DNA of 64,000 nt from Nitrincola tapanii (GTDB taxonomy: Bacteria > Pseudomonadota > Gammaproteobacteria > Pseudomonadales > Balneatricaceae). The notes beneath the pieces are model-generated. The model did no database searches, was not told the DNA's origin, and saw nothing but the letters and a program-made list of their open reading frames with translations. Where the stretch lies: assembly GCF_008368715.1 (NCBI RefSeq), contig NZ_SMRS01000005.1, forward strand, positions 124,001-188,000, in the 5' to 3' direction. Position numbers and translations under genes: made by a program. Shown here one piece after another: positions 18,644-27,438 of the stretch; positions within the stretch are counted from its first letter, which is position 1, and each line of letters starts with the position of its first letter.

Positions 18644-19675
18644 TCAGTTATGTTTATGCAATTCAGCGTTTAACTCGATAGCCGATTGATTGGTTTTGAC
18701 TTCAATCTGGCCATTTTGTGAGTTACGGCGGAAAAGTAGATCGGGTTTCCCGGCTAAATCGGAGGCTTTAATGACTCCTACAGGTTGATTTTGATCATCC
18801 AGTAGAGTGACTTTAGAGCCGCCTGTAACGTATAGGCCGGCTTCTAAGGTGCAGCGATCTCCTAGCGGAATACCCAGGCCGGCATTGGCTCCGATCAGGC
18901 AGTTTTCACCGACCGCAATGACAACATTGTTACCACCGGACAGGGTGCCCATGGTTGAGCAGCCACCGCCAAGGTCGGAACCGTTCCCGACCACCACACC
19001 GGCAGAAATACGCCCTTCGACCATGCTGACGCCTAGGGTGCCGGCGTTAAAGTTAATAAAGCCTTCGTGCATGACGGTCGTGCCTTCACCTACATGGGCA
19101 CCTAGGCGGATGCGTGAAGCATCACCGATACGCACACCTGCAGGCACGACATAGTTGGCCATTTTCGGGAATTTATCCACAGAGAGAACATCCAGTACAC
19201 GTCCCTGGGCGCGTGCGGCCAGTTGATGGTTTGGCAGTTCTTCCAGAGCGACCGCACCTTCTGATGTCCAGGCAACATTCGGCAGCAAACCGAACATGCC
19301 GTTCAGATTAACTGCATGAGGCTTGACCAGGCGATGGGATAGAAGGCTGAGTTTTAAATACACTTCAGCAGTGCTGCTGGGCGCATCATCACTTTCCAGA
19401 ATGCACAAGACAAGAGGCTGCTGCGTGCCTTCCAGCACTTCGGTGATTTCAGCTTGTGCTTCCGCGCCGACGGCTAAAAAAGCGGCTTCCAGTTCTTTGA
19501 GCTGTGTGTTTTTCAGTTCGATTGCCTGATTGCCACCGGTGTAACCCACTTTCTCTGCCACGATGCTGAGGAGTTCGCTGGAAGCATTCAGCAAGGGAGC
19601 GTGGTAGTAGACTTCCAGCCAGGTTCCCTGGGATGAACGGGTGCCCACACCCAAACCTAAGGCAAAATTATTCAT
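18644..19675 (-). CDS. dapD: Tetrahydrodipicolinate N-succinyltransferase (long form)
   Basis: Transfers succinyl from succinyl-CoA to tetrahydrodipicolinate in the succinylase branch of lysine synthesis. About 343 aa, like the long Pseudomonas-type DapD and unlike the shorter (about 274 aa) enterobacterial form. The C-terminal half has hexapeptide-repeat sequence (for example VGNGSDLGGGCS, NCLIGANAGLGI) that forms a left-handed beta helix. ATG 19675 with GGAG nearby is preferred to the frame start at 19687. It overlaps the end of the upstream yffB-like gene. Confidence 0.95.
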   Translation of the reverse strand: MNNFALGLGVGTRSSQGTWLEVYYHAPLLNASSELLSIVAEKVGYTGGNQAIELKNTQLKELEAAFLAVGAEAQAEITEVLEGTQQPLVLCILESDDAPSSTAEVYLKLSLLSHRLVKPHAVNLNGMFGLLPNVAWTSEGAVALEELPNHQLAARAQGRVLDVLSVDKFPKMANYVVPAGVRIGDASRIRLGAHVGEGTTVMHEGFINFNAGTLGVSMVEGRISAGVVVGNGSDLGGGCSTMGTLSGGNNVVIAVGENCLIGANAGLGIPLGDRCTLEAGLYVTGGSKVTLLDDQNQPVGVIKASDLAGKPDLLFRRNSQNGQIEVKTNQSAIELNAELHKHN

Positions 19676-20027
19676 TGTCTGCTCCATGTAAAAATTCAGT
19701 GTAGTTCAATTCATTAAAGCCGATTAAGCACCCTTTGGGGGTTTCTAGAACCGGGCGTTTGATTAGCGTAGGGTGCGTGAGGATCAGCTGTATCAGCGCC
19801 TGTGCATCGCTCAGCGCTTTATCCGCATCGGGCAGTTGCCGCCAAGTGGTGCCACGTTTATTCAAAATCTGTTCAAGGCTGACATACTCTAACCAGGATT
19901 GAATCTGCTCCTGTGTTAGGCCATCTTTGCGAAAATCATGGAAATGATAGTCCAATTGTTCTGCGTCCAGCCATTTATGTGCTTTACGCACCGTATCACA
20001 GTTACTGATGCCAAAAAGTTTGAGCAT
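19668..20027 (-). CDS. yffB: ArsC/Spx-family protein, YffB type
   Basis: A small thioredoxin-fold protein of 119 aa that starts LKLFGISNCDTVRKAHKWL. It has a single N-terminal Cys (Cys-x-x-Arg/Lys pattern, CDTVRK) as in YffB and ArsC. RPVLETPKGCLIGFNE is the family-typical C-terminal region. The real start is MLKLF at 20027 with AAGGAGG upstream, not the longer frame. It is located between dapC and dapD in many relatives of Pseudomonas; its biochemical role is not established, though a glutathione-dependent reductase has been proposed for the family. Confidence 0.9.
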   Translation of the reverse strand: MLKLFGISNCDTVRKAHKWLDAEQLDYHFHDFRKDGLTQEQIQSWLEYVSLEQILNKRGTTWRQLPDADKALSDAQALIQLILTHPTLIKRPVLETPKGCLIGFNELNYTEFLHGADNE

Positions 20028-20038
20028 GCTGCGCCTCC

Positions 20039-21238
20039 TTAAAGTGTTTCGATATAACGACGGATGCGCTGCGCCGCTTCCACACACTCATCCAGCTCGG
20101 CGACCAGCGCCATGCGCACATAGCCAGCCCCTGGCAGGATGCCATCCACTTCGCGTGATAGATAGCGGCCTGGTAAAAGCGTGAGGTTTTCAGCCGCAAA
20201 AATGCCTTTCGCAAACGCATCATCGGCGATGGGGGTTTGTGCCCAGAGATAGAAGCTGGCTTGGGGTGCGGCAAAATTCATGACGGGCGCTAAAATGTCC
20301 CCGACGGCTGCAAATTTAGCGCGATATTGATCGCGATTGGACAAGACATGGCGCTCATCCTGCCAAGCCGCAATGGAGGCTAGCTGATGTTGTACTGGCA
20401 TAGAGCTGCCGTGGTAGGTTCGGTACTGGAGGAAAGGCTGAATCAGCGCGGCATCACCGGCGATAAAACCGGAGCGCATACCGGGCAAATTTGAACGCTT
20501 GGACAGACTGTGGAAGACGATGCAACGCTTATAATCATGGCGTCCCAGTTCTGCGCAGGCTTGGAGTAGCCCCGGGGGTGGGTTGTCTTCATCCAGATAA
20601 ATCTCGGAATAACACTCATCGGAAGCCAGAATAAAATCATACTCATCTGCGAGTGCAATCAAGGCTTTTAATTGCTCTAGGCTATGCACCGCTCCGGTTG
20701 GGTTGCCGGGTGAGCAGATAAACAGCAACTGGCAGCGCTGCCACACATCCGGTGCGACGGACTGATAGTCGGGAATGAAGTTCTGTTCGGCTAAGCAATT
20801 TAAATAATAGGGCTCAGCACCCGCTAAATAGGCCGCCCCTTCGTAAATCTGATAAAAGGGATTAGGGGAAACCACCAGGGGTGCTTTCTGTGTCCGATCC
20901 ACAGCAGCTTGAGTAAACGCAAAAATGGCTTCACGCGTGCCATTCACCGGCAGAACGTGCTGATTAGCATCTAAGCTTTCAGGCTTGAGATGAAAGCGTG
21001 TCTCGGCCCAGCGCGCAATGGCTTGGCGTAACTCAACGATCCCGGCGGTAGTCGGGTAATTGGACAAGCTTTTGAGGTTTTGAGTAAGGGTGTCGGCGAC
21101 AAACGCAGGAGAGTCATGCTTAGGCTCGCCAATTCCTAACGAAATATGCGCTAAAGCAGGGTTGGCGATAACGCCCTGTTTTAATTGTGCGAGTTTCTCA
21201 AAGGGATAGGGCTGCAGTCTGCTGAGATCAGGGTTCAT
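20039..21238 (-). CDS. dapC: Succinyldiaminopimelate aminotransferase
   Basis: Fold-type I PLP aminotransferase, 399 aa, that forms N-succinyl-LL-diaminopimelate from the keto precursor and glutamate. It begins MNPDLSRLQPYPFEKLAQL, as in Pseudomonas DapC. The PLP lysine is in FHSLSKRSNLPGMRSGF, with CSPGNPTGAV and LASDECYSEIY as cofactor-binding parts. It is the first gene of the leftward dapC-yffB-dapD-dapE operon, which carries three sequential lysine-pathway enzymes. Confidence 0.94.
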   Translation of the reverse strand: MNPDLSRLQPYPFEKLAQLKQGVIANPALAHISLGIGEPKHDSPAFVADTLTQNLKSLSNYPTTAGIVELRQAIARWAETRFHLKPESLDANQHVLPVNGTREAIFAFTQAAVDRTQKAPLVVSPNPFYQIYEGAAYLAGAEPYYLNCLAEQNFIPDYQSVAPDVWQRCQLLFICSPGNPTGAVHSLEQLKALIALADEYDFILASDECYSEIYLDEDNPPPGLLQACAELGRHDYKRCIVFHSLSKRSNLPGMRSGFIAGDAALIQPFLQYRTYHGSSMPVQHQLASIAAWQDERHVLSNRDQYRAKFAAVGDILAPVMNFAAPQASFYLWAQTPIADDAFAKGIFAAENLTLLPGRYLSREVDGILPGAGYVRMALVAELDECVEAAQRIRRYIETL

Positions 21239-21366
21239 TGCAATATCCTGTAAAATCCGCGCAAAAACCGCGGGTTTGTCGTCTGAAATGGGGCGAAAGT
21301 ATACCTCAAGGCCGTTTCGCTGGCCAAGAATAGTGTCGGGCTCTGTACGCGCGTCTATATTTTCAC

Positions 21367-21395
21367 TTGCAAGCCTAGGCTGGAGTCGCTCTAAT
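21367..21395 (+). promoter_or_regulatory. Candidate promoter for the kinase gene
   Basis: TTGCAA (21367-21372), 17 bases, then TCTAAT (21390-21395), about 48 bp before the ATG at 21444. Both hexamers match at four or five positions. Confidence 0.4.
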
Positions 21396-21443
21396 CCCAG
21401 CCCATTCTATGTCTAACCGGATACACGTAACCAAGAGGTGTGC

Positions 21444-22475
21444 ATGAGCGTTTTGGTCCATTGGCCGACTGAACATCTGTGTCTGAGTGACGAACAATTG
21501 CGCTCCGCGGTTCGAGCTGTGGAATCGGCCTTTGCATCTACCCTGGAAAGCTTAAGGGTCGATATAGGTTTAAAAGAGATGGTACAGGAGATCTACGTGC
21601 CCATGTGTGGCTGGATCGCCTGCTGGCAGCAGCGTAAGGGTGGGCCACTGGTACTGGGCATCAATGGTGCTCAGGGGGCAGGGAAGTCAACCCTGTTTAA
21701 TCTGCTTGAGGTGACTCTGAGTGAAGGCTTTGGCCTCAAAGTGGTGGGGTTTTCCATTGATGATCTGTATAAAACGCGTGCGGATCGTGAGCGCTTGGCG
21801 CAGCAAGTCCATCCTCTACTGAGCACACGAGGTGTGCCGGGCACGCACGACGTGGATCTGGGCATTCAGATTTTGGATTCGCTGTTGCAGGCGGAAGAGA
21901 ATACGGTCACGAAAATCCCTGTATTTGATAAATCGGTGGATGATCGTTGTCTTGATTCAGTTTGGCAGGAGTGGACGGGCAGTGCTGATATCATCGTTTT
22001 TGAAGGTTGGTGTGTCGGGGCTCAGGCTCAGGATGAAGCCGAGTTACCCCATCCGGTGAATCAACTGGAAGCGGAAGAAGACCCGCAAGGCCATTGGCGG
22101 CGTTATGTGAACGAGCAGTTACAGACTGCCTATGCTGACCTTTTTTCACGCTTGGATCTTTTGATCATGTTGCAGGTGCCGAGTATGCGTTCCGTGTATG
22201 AGTGGCGCTCCTTGCAAGAGAAGAAGCTGGCGGAGCGAATGCGTTATATCCATGACACTCAGCAGCCGACAGACCATCTGCGCATCATGAACGAAGAGCA
22301 GATCGTACGTTTTATTCAGCATTATGAGCGCCTGACCTGCGCCATGTTGAAAGAGATGCCACAACGTGCGGATCTGACTTTACGCCTCAATGAAAATCAC
22401 AAAATCTGTGACCTTCTGCTCAATCAACCCTGCTGCTTGTCTAAATTGGAAAAAGCGCGGTGGTCGCCAAGCTAA
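21444..22475 (+). CDS. D-glycerate 3-kinase-like P-loop kinase
   Basis: A 343-aa P-loop kinase of the GLYK/phosphoribulokinase-like group. The Walker A motif is GINGAQGAGKST near residue 74. FSIDDLYKTRADRERLAQQVHPLL, RGVPGTHDVDL and VFEGWCVGAQ follow the pattern of plant-type D-glycerate 3-kinase. The bacterial orthologues are often annotated only as kinases, so substrate is inferred. GTG 21438 is in frame, but AGAGG fits ATG 21444. The 3' end overlaps the convergent lipoprotein gene by 35 bp. Confidence 0.82.
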   Translation: MSVLVHWPTEHLCLSDEQLRSAVRAVESAFASTLESLRVDIGLKEMVQEIYVPMCGWIACWQQRKGGPLVLGINGAQGAGKSTLFNLLEVTLSEGFGLKVVGFSIDDLYKTRADRERLAQQVHPLLSTRGVPGTHDVDLGIQILDSLLQAEENTVTKIPVFDKSVDDRCLDSVWQEWTGSADIIVFEGWCVGAQAQDEAELPHPVNQLEAEEDPQGHWRRYVNEQLQTAYADLFSRLDLLIMLQVPSMRSVYEWRSLQEKKLAERMRYIHDTQQPTDHLRIMNEEQIVRFIQHYERLTCAMLKEMPQRADLTLRLNENHKICDLLLNQPCCLSKLEKARWSPS

Positions 22476-23133
22476 ACACGGTTTTGTTGATGGTGCGGTT
22501 GGTTTTATCTGAAACAATCCGTGCCATCATATCCTGATGAGCAATCAGTTTGCCGAACAAGCGCTCAAAGCTCAGATTGGCTACACCCTGCTCATCCCAG
22601 CCATTGGTTAGCAGGAAAAGCTCCCCTTGCGGATTTTTACGGTTACTGAGTCGCCAGACGATGATCTCAAGATTGCGTGCCGAATCGTAAAGCTTTTGTT
22701 GGTCGATCTCGTTCAGTAGGTAAAACTCATGGCGATAATTGTAAGAAGCATGCAGCATACCGCCAATGCCTACCATTAAGGCAAAGACGCGATCACCGTC
22801 AAAATCTGGATCGAACACCAGAGGAATCGCATCCACTCCATAACGATAATCCAGTTCAGAATGAGTGATAAAGCGGGGGCGATCGAATAACAGGGCTAAA
22901 CGCCGTTCCAGTGTCATGCCGGGCGGGCCTTTACGCAGCTCACGTGGGTTGCGTTGGTAGAGTTTGATCGTGAGTTCATGGGCTAAGCGCGTGACTTCTT
23001 CAACATGAGCATCGGCGACTAGGTCGATATCACTCTTAGCCAGATTCTTCAGTAGAAACGGGCGCTCTCCTGGTGATTGTGCGCAGCCCATCAGGCCCAG
23101 ACACAAAACAGGTAGAAGCCAAAGTCGTTTCAC
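22441..23133 (-). CDS. Unknown lipoprotein downstream of the MCE operon
   Basis: About 230 aa, with a signal peptide and lipobox LGLMGC, so it should be lipid-anchored in the outer or inner membrane. GGAG lies 7 bases before a GTG at 23133; an ATG at 23139 is too close to it. The mature part has GVDAIPLVFDPDFDGDR and a helical region with FYLLNEIDQQKLYDSARNLE, conserved-looking but not one I can name. It does not look like PqiC. It is 27 bp after pqiB on the same strand and may be the operon's outer-membrane partner by position. Confidence 0.75.
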   Translation of the reverse strand: MKRLWLLPVLCLGLMGCAQSPGERPFLLKNLAKSDIDLVADAHVEEVTRLAHELTIKLYQRNPRELRKGPPGMTLERRLALLFDRPRFITHSELDYRYGVDAIPLVFDPDFDGDRVFALMVGIGGMLHASYNYRHEFYLLNEIDQQKLYDSARNLEIIVWRLSNRKNPQGELFLLTNGWDEQGVANLSFERLFGKLIAHQDMMARIVSDKTNRTINKTVFSLATTALFPI

Positions 23134-23160
23134 AAGCATTCTCCGCGTCAGGTGGGTGGA

Positions 23161-25098
23161 TCAACGTAGTTGGGGCTCTTCAGCGCTTAGCAGCGGAAAG
23201 TGTAAGCCTTCCGTTGCCACGGGCGCTGATCCGGGGGTAATCAGCTCGATACCACCTACTAAAAGGGTTTCTAAGCTGGATACTTGAAGATCTAAACCTT
23301 TAAATAAGCCCGCACTGGCACGAATGCCTCCGACATTACGAAACTGGCTCGCGGTGGTCACCAGGGATTGGTATTGCGGTTGAATATGCAGATAAATCTC
23401 TACCCGCTCCCCCTGGGGGCTGAGCTGATAACCACTGACTTCGCCAATCGCCACACCACGGTAGAACACTTGACTACCTTGATCTAAAGAATCCAAGCGT
23501 TCCGCTGTGAGAACCAGATTTAACCCCGGCCCAGGTAAAAAAGCGGGGGCTGTTGAGAGAGCAACAAAGTGTTGGCGCGGCTCGCGACTTGCGCCTGCGC
23601 TGACGGCAACATGATTACCTAAGAGTAAGGCTTCCGGATGGCGCACCCCGCTGAGACGAATTTTGGGTTGTACCACCCAGAAGCGGCTGCCTGCTCGAGC
23701 GAGAAAGCGCGCTTCGGGATAGAGTAGAGCCTCAGCAAATAAGTGCCCTTCGGCATTTAGCAGAGAAACTGAGAGAATTTCTCCCACCGGCTGTTCACGA
23801 AAGCGTATCTGACTACCGGCGTGTAGAGCAGGGCCGGGTGGAAACTCCAAGGTGATTCGAATGCTATCTTGATGGCTTTCGCTCTCATTGTTGAAGAGCG
23901 TAAAGTGTGTGCCCGCAGGGGCCTGCGGGCCATCGGAGGTGGAGAAAGCAATACCGCCTTGAATCAGCGTGCGCAGAGTATCCATTTCCAGCTCAAACCC
24001 TTGCTGCAGGGAAAAGCGACTGCGCACAGGCTGTAAGCGCCAGAAGCGAGAGTCCTGCCGTAGCAGATGGGCATAACGTTGGCGCAGGCTGGCGTAAATA
24101 ATGACCCCGGGTTCGTTAGGATTGAGTTGATACCCTGTAACCTGGCCAACTTTAATACCGGAATGTAATAAAGCGCTGCCGCGTGTAATGCCATCCAGTG
24201 CTGGGGCCAATAAGCGCAGACTGACGCCCTCAAACCCCGGGGCTTGATAGTTCAGATCTTCACGTGAGCTGTCTTCGTCGGCATAGAGAGTAAATTCGGC
24301 GCCTTGTCGAGCCGGGCGTGGCTGCCCGAAATCAGGTGAGTCAAAATGAATCCCTCCACTGATCATCGATAAGAGAGAGCCAGTATGTAGGGTAATATCT
24401 GGCAGCTGGGCATCGATCTGTATGCCACTGGCGTTCCAAAAACGTGAGCGTTCGGTGACGCGTGTTGCAAACTCAGGGCGAATATATAGATCAATTAACA
24501 CCTGTTTGCCCGAGTCATCCAGGCGGTAATCGAGAATGCGGCCAGCTTCCAGGCTGCGGAAAAATACCGGCGCATCACGTTGTAAGGAGCGTGCCGAATC
24601 GGCTCGTAGCGTGATATACAAGCCCTCTTCATCGCGGGAGGGCGGAGGGGGTTGAGTCAGGGCGATAAATTGGCGCTGACTCTCACCTTCACCCGGTAAG
24701 ATTCCAATATAGTAACCTGAAATCAGGGTTTCCAAGCCACTCACTCCCTGGAGCGACACCTGGGGTTTGACTAACCAAAAACGTGTTTCTGAGTTCAGCA
24801 TGCTCTGTGCAAGGCTGTTCATTTCGATATGCGCGGTAACGCTCTGGAAATCCTCATTGAGTGTAATGCGGCGCACATCTCCGGCCGCTAAGCCTTTGTA
24901 CATGACACGGGTTTTCCCCGCTTCCAAGCCTTCCGCAGATTCAAACACCACTTCGATCATAATGCCTGCTTCTTGGTAGGTTTTGTACACCAACCAGCCC
25001 GCAATCAGTGCCGCCAAAAGTGGAAGTAACCAGACCACGGAGGGGCCACGGTGTTTGCGGATTACAGCGCGTTGCTTGAGTGGACTCGTGTCAGACAT
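23161..25098 (-). CDS. pqiB: MCE-domain intermembrane lipid transport protein, PqiB-like, five MCE domains
   Basis: A 645-aa periplasm-spanning protein anchored by one N-terminal helix (about residues 20-40). I count five MCE repeats, at about residues 45-140, 158-255, 285-395, 410-515 and 527-625. Each ends in a related motif such as LETLISGYYIG, LLSMISGGIHF, LRTLIQGGIAF or LETLLVGGIEL. E. coli PqiB has three and LetB (YebT) has seven, so this is intermediate. MCE rings form tunnels that move lipids between inner and outer membranes. The start overlaps the upstream pqiA stop by one base. Confidence 0.92.
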   Translation of the reverse strand: MSDTSPLKQRAVIRKHRGPSVVWLLPLLAALIAGWLVYKTYQEAGIMIEVVFESAEGLEAGKTRVMYKGLAAGDVRRITLNEDFQSVTAHIEMNSLAQSMLNSETRFWLVKPQVSLQGVSGLETLISGYYIGILPGEGESQRQFIALTQPPPPSRDEEGLYITLRADSARSLQRDAPVFFRSLEAGRILDYRLDDSGKQVLIDLYIRPEFATRVTERSRFWNASGIQIDAQLPDITLHTGSLLSMISGGIHFDSPDFGQPRPARQGAEFTLYADEDSSREDLNYQAPGFEGVSLRLLAPALDGITRGSALLHSGIKVGQVTGYQLNPNEPGVIIYASLRQRYAHLLRQDSRFWRLQPVRSRFSLQQGFELEMDTLRTLIQGGIAFSTSDGPQAPAGTHFTLFNNESESHQDSIRITLEFPPGPALHAGSQIRFREQPVGEILSVSLLNAEGHLFAEALLYPEARFLARAGSRFWVVQPKIRLSGVRHPEALLLGNHVAVSAGASREPRQHFVALSTAPAFLPGPGLNLVLTAERLDSLDQGSQVFYRGVAIGEVSGYQLSPQGERVEIYLHIQPQYQSLVTTASQFRNVGGIRASAGLFKGLDLQVSSLETLLVGGIELITPGSAPVATEGLHFPLLSAEEPQLR

Positions 25099-25727
25099 TA
25101 ACTACTCTCATCAGGATAGCGGTCCCAAATCAGGCGGGTATCGAAGGTGTTGGCGGCCAGCATAGTGCAAATCACCACGCCGGCAAAGGCTGTGGTACCC
25201 TGCTGTCCGCTGATCTGAGCGAGATTGCCCATCTGCACTAGGCTGACTAACACCGCGACCACAAAAATATCCAGCATCGACCAACGCCCTATCCAATGCA
25301 CCATGCGAAACATCAGCATCTTTTGTTGCATGTTGGTGGTCCAGCCCATTTGTAGGGTGAAAAGCATGATCAACAAACCGCAGAGCTTGCCAATGGGGAT
25401 CAGCAGGCTCGCAAGGAATACAATAAACGCGATGCCATACAGGCCATGCTGAGTGAGTTCAAGAATGCCGCCTATAATCGTAGCCGGTTCACCACGTCCC
25501 AAGCTTGTAATCTGCATGATCGGTAATAGATTCGCAGGTAGCAGTAAAAAGGCGGAGGTGAGGAGCAAAGCCCAGGTACGTGTCATGGCCGCCGGTTTGC
25601 GCAGATGCAGTCGACTCCCGCAGCGGGCGCAATGTCCGGGCGCTTCCTCTACAGGCCAGAGCGCGTGGCAGTCGTGGCAACTGATCAGTTGTTGTTTGGC
25701 GGCTGAAATGCCAGTCTTAACGCCCAT
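25098..25727 (-). CDS. pqiA: PqiA/LetA-type membrane protein, second half-size copy
   Basis: A 209-aa protein with a zinc-ribbon-like pair of Cys motifs near the N-terminus (CHDC, CARC) and four hydrophobic segments. E. coli PqiA and LetA contain two such domains in one chain of about 420 aa; here they are separate genes. The frame opens at a TTG (25754), but ATG 25727 with a CAGGAG site is better. It overlaps the end of the first copy by 11 bp and the start of pqiB by one base. It probably works with PqiB in lipid movement. Confidence 0.88.
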   Translation of the reverse strand: MGVKTGISAAKQQLISCHDCHALWPVEEAPGHCARCGSRLHLRKPAAMTRTWALLLTSAFLLLPANLLPIMQITSLGRGEPATIIGGILELTQHGLYGIAFIVFLASLLIPIGKLCGLLIMLFTLQMGWTTNMQQKMLMFRMVHWIGRWSMLDIFVVAVLVSLVQMGNLAQISGQQGTTAFAGVVICTMLAANTFDTRLIWDRYPDESS

Positions 25728-26361
25728 CTTGATCAGGCTCCTGTAGCGCTTCAATACGGGCCCAGAAGAGATCCTTGTCCAGCATTGAGGAGCTGAGTGT
25801 GGTGACCAAAATCAAAGCGGCTAAACAGAAAAGCCCCGGCCCCGGTTCTAAGCTGGCCATAGCGGCCAGTTTGACCACCGAAACTAGGACACCCACCAGA
25901 TACACCTCTAACATGCCCCATTCATCCAGATGCAGATAGCTGCGTAGAGCAAAGCTTAACCCCGGTAGAGACCAGCGCATTTGCAACCCAAGGCTCACCC
26001 AAAAGAGTAAACAGAGCTTACAGATAGGCACCAAAATAGTGAAAAGCAAGACCAATAAAGAGACCCCCCAGAGTCCATCCTGAAACAAAGCCATGGCGCT
26101 AGAGAAGATGGTTTCAGATCGGCTTTGCCCTAAGAGTTCCAGTGTGAGTAAAGGGTATAGATTGGCGGGGAGAATCAGAATGAGTCCTGCACAGGCCAGC
26201 GCCAAACTGCGTTCAATACTGTTGGCGCGGGCACTGATTAATACGCTCTGACAGCGTGGGCAGCGTGCGGTTTGGCTGATCCGAATCACCGGCCGATGCA
26301 GTAAAAGATCGCATTCATTACAAGCGATAAGATGACGATAGTCTGGATGAGTTGTCGGCAT
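25717..26361 (-). CDS. pqiA: PqiA/LetA-type membrane protein, first half-size copy
   Basis: A 214-aa first gene of the MCE operon, with the Cys pairs CNEC and CPRC and four hydrophobic segments. It is homologous to the next gene and corresponds to the N-terminal half of a standard PqiA. GGAGCGACC precedes the ATG. It is divergent from pdxH across a 131-bp gap with direct repeats. The split arrangement is also found in Pseudomonas-type genomes, as far as I recall. Confidence 0.88.
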   Translation of the reverse strand: MPTTHPDYRHLIACNECDLLLHRPVIRISQTARCPRCQSVLISARANSIERSLALACAGLILILPANLYPLLTLELLGQSRSETIFSSAMALFQDGLWGVSLLVLLFTILVPICKLCLLFWVSLGLQMRWSLPGLSFALRSYLHLDEWGMLEVYLVGVLVSVVKLAAMASLEPGPGLFCLAALILVTTLSSSMLDKDLFWARIEALQEPDQDGR

Positions 26362-26386
26362 GGTCGCTCCGAATCAAAAACTTAGG

Positions 26387-26420
26387 CGCAGGCTTAAACC
26401 TAGACCCGCAGGCTTAGACC
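26387..26420. repeat. Direct repeats in the pqiA-pdxH divergent promoter region
   Basis: CGCAGGCTTAAACC (26387-26400) and CGCAGGCTTAGACC (26407-26420) differ at one base and are spaced 20 bp start to start, close to two helical turns. This fits a regulator that binds on one face of DNA. A third partial copy may begin at 26381. Confidence 0.5.
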
Positions 26421-26492
26421 TTGATCCTGCGCAGCCGTTTCGTGCGTGTTTTCGTTTATAGTAAAGAGAGTATACCTTGCTAGGAGAGTCTC

Positions 26493-27143
26493 ATGGAGAA
26501 GTCGAACGCGGATATCAGCACCCTCAGACGCGAATACGCTGTGGGTGGATTGGATCGTGATGCCTTGGCAGCGGATCCACTAGAGCAGTTTAAACACTGG
26601 TTAGAACAGGCTATCGCCCAATATGCAGATGAAGCGACGGCGATGACTCTGGCGACCGCCAATAAAGAGGGGATGCCGGCTGCGCGTATAGTTTTGCTGA
26701 AGCGTTATGATGCGGAAGGTTTTACTTGGTTTACCGATTACCGTAGTGAGAAGGGGCAAAATCTCGCGGAGAATGCGCAGGCTGAGCTGCTGTTTTATTG
26801 GCCAGGTCTGGAACGTCAAGTACGGATTCGAGGCCGTGTGCAAAAAGTCGAACGTGCGTTGAGTGAACAGTATTTTAATGAGCGCCCACTAGGTAGTCGT
26901 TTGAGTGCTGCCATTTCTTGCCAAAGCTCACCGGTCGACAGTCGTCAAACCTTGGAAACTGCCGTGGCCAATTTACAGCAGAGTTTAGATGAGCAGGCTG
27001 TAGCCTGTCCGCCCACCTGGGGAGGATATTTGCTCAAACCTGAACGTTATGAGTTTTGGCAAGGTCGCCCGAGTCGATTACATGATCGCTTTATCTATCA
27101 GGCCACAGCCGAGGGGTGGCAGATTACCCGCTTACAACCTTAG
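26493..27143 (+). CDS. pdxH: Pyridoxine/pyridoxamine 5'-phosphate oxidase
   Basis: FMN-dependent last step of pyridoxal 5'-phosphate synthesis and salvage. The 216-aa protein begins with STLRREYAVGGL, then has ARIVLLKRYDAEGFTWFTDYRSEKGQ with FMN- and substrate-binding residues, and ends near FWQGRPSRLHDRF, all PdxH-typical. AGGAG precedes the ATG. It is a single-gene unit with its own terminator. Confidence 0.96.
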   Translation: MEKSNADISTLRREYAVGGLDRDALAADPLEQFKHWLEQAIAQYADEATAMTLATANKEGMPAARIVLLKRYDAEGFTWFTDYRSEKGQNLAENAQAELLFYWPGLERQVRIRGRVQKVERALSEQYFNERPLGSRLSAAISCQSSPVDSRQTLETAVANLQQSLDEQAVACPPTWGGYLLKPERYEFWQGRPSRLHDRFIYQATAEGWQITRLQP

Positions 27144-27154
27144 CTTTCCTATCC

Positions 27155-27191
27155 GGTCTCATTTTGCTGATGCAGCATTATGAGACCTTTT
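27155..27191 (+). terminator. Terminator after pdxH
   Basis: GGTCTCAT (27155-27162) and ATGAGACC (27180-27187) form a perfect 8-bp stem with an inner GCTG/CAGC stem, followed by four T. The hairpin reaches into the 3' end of the convergent gene at 27178. Confidence 0.75.
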
Positions 27192-27438
27192 CGCGCCACT
27201 GTAACTCGCCTATCTGCACATTCAGCCAGTCAAAACCGATGCGTTTGGCGACGGCCGCTGCCCCATCCAGGCTTTTAAATTCCCGTTCATCCTTAGATCG
27301 CTGCAGATTGAGTGTGATCACCTCCTGATCGCGTGTCACAAATTTTAGTGTCCAACCGCGAGACATAGACACCGGTATCGCCTGGCAGGATTCAAATACG
27401 CCGGCTTTGAAAAGTAGTCTTATTTCCTTCTCTTGCAT
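27178..27438 (-). CDS. Small hypothetical protein, resembles short plasmid-borne RepB/ParC-type proteins
   Basis: An 86-aa soluble protein, start chosen at the third of three adjacent ATG codons because AAGGA lies at the right distance from it (frame opens at 27459). RGWTLKF, EREFKSLDGAAAVAKRIGF and a closing beta-like stretch resemble short proteins on plasmids and integrative elements often labelled partition protein C or RepB. I am not certain of the family, and no activity is known to me. It is preceded by a very AT-rich, repeat-containing gap, which supports an origin in mobile DNA. Confidence 0.55.
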   Translation of the reverse strand: MQEKEIRLLFKAGVFESCQAIPVSMSRGWTLKFVTRDQEVITLNLQRSKDEREFKSLDGAAAVAKRIGFDWLNVQIGELQWREKVS

